A stretch of DNA of 5,820 nucleotides from Gammaproteobacteria bacterium (GTDB lineage: Bacteria > Bacillota_I > Bacilli_A > Izemoplasmatales > UBA1188): the NCBI GenBank assembly GCA_024691665.1, contig JAILNJ010000123.1:1-5820 (forward strand), written 5' to 3'. Below, one piece after another: positions 5,543 through 5,820 of the stretch. The translations under genes were made by a program, and so were the position numbers. Below the pieces are notes generated by a model, which was not told the origin of the DNA, ran no database searches, and worked only from the letters and a program-made list of their open reading frames with translations. Numbering within the stretch: position 1 is the first letter of the stretch; each line of letters opens with the position of its first letter.

Positions 5543-5820
5543 ATGAAAAAAGTATTATCTCCTGTTAGATTCTTATCAATTGGATATATATTTACCATTA
5601 TGGTGGGAACAATACTATTATTATTCCCAGATGCCTCAAGAAATGGATATACATCTTTCCTAGATGCTCTTTTTACTGCAACTAGTGCGACATGTGTAAC
5701 AGGTTTAGTTCCATTTGATACCTTTGAACATTGGACATTGTTCGGTCAAATAGTAATACTTGTCCTTATCCAAATTGGTGGTTTAGGATTTATGACAATC
5801 ATTACCTTATTCTTTATGCT
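5543..5820 (+). CDS. KtrB/TrkH-family potassium transporter, N-terminal part (continues beyond window)
   Basis: The first 92 codons of a membrane potassium-uptake subunit of the Trk/Ktr/HKT superfamily. Residues 11-29 form the first membrane helix. LFTATSATCVTGLVPFDT (43-60) is the first pore loop with the selectivity-filter segment T50-C51-V52-T53-G54. The second helix begins near 67 and carries QIGGLGFMT (77-85), typical of the family. The ATSATCVTGL wording and the short N-terminus before the first helix fit KtrB (Na+-dependent, partner KtrA) better than the longer TrkH, but the cut end prevents certainty. The full protein would have about 440-480 residues and four such repeats. The ATG at 5543 has a weak AAAGG 7 nt upstream in an A-rich context. 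A ktrA/trkA regulatory gene would be expected just right of the window. Confidence 0.88.
   Translation, partial: MKKVLSPVRFLSIGYIFTIMVGTILLLFPDASRNGYTSFLDALFTATSATCVTGLVPFDTFEHWTLFGQIVILVLIQIGGLGFMTIITLFFM

Overview
The window looks like chromosomal DNA of an AT-rich, low-GC Gram-positive bacterium (Bacillota or a Mollicutes-related lineage using the standard genetic code). The pointers are AT-rich intergenic DNA, strong AAGGAG-type ribosome binding sites, a perfect TTGACA-17-TATAAT promoter, a lipoprotein with a lipobox, and a KtrB/TrkH-type potassium transporter. All tryptophans in the genes read here are TGG. The four complete genes stop with TAA or TAG, and no in-frame TGA is seen, so there is no sign of TGA=Trp recoding. 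The Cys/His-repeat plus transglutaminase lipoprotein is of a kind typical of gut anaerobes. The exact lineage cannot be fixed from this sequence alone.

Layout: (1) Bases 1-1201, minus strand: an FRG-domain protein followed, with an 8-nt overlap, by a MalF/UgpA-like ABC sugar-transporter permease that runs off the left edge. (2) 1202-1363: divergent intergenic region with a candidate promoter each way. (3) 1364-2770, plus: an FAD-dependent protein closely resembling the Cutibacterium (Propionibacterium) acnes polyunsaturated fatty acid (linoleate) isomerase. It ends at a 15-bp bidirectional terminator shared with the convergent operon. (4) 2821-5156, minus: a two-gene operon, a sugar-phosphate-type nucleotidyltransferase and then a surface lipoprotein with Cys/His repeats and a transglutaminase-like domain. 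(5) 5196-5352, plus: a tRNA-Lys(CTT) unit with a consensus promoter that interlocks with the candidate operon promoter, and its own terminator. (6) 5353-5542: AT-rich regulatory spacer with a perfect 20-bp palindrome and a candidate promoter. (7) 5543 to the right edge: the N-terminal part of a KtrB/TrkH-family potassium transporter.

Most genes are ordinary household or surface functions. The points that deserve a second look are the unusual FRG/ABC-permease coupling, the fatty-acid isomerase homologue with insertions relative to the known enzyme, the paired Cys3His repeats in the lipoprotein, and the interlocked divergent promoters at 5180-5224. I see no CRISPR array, insertion sequence, integrase or clear new multi-gene system. 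Family comparisons are from memory, without database searches.
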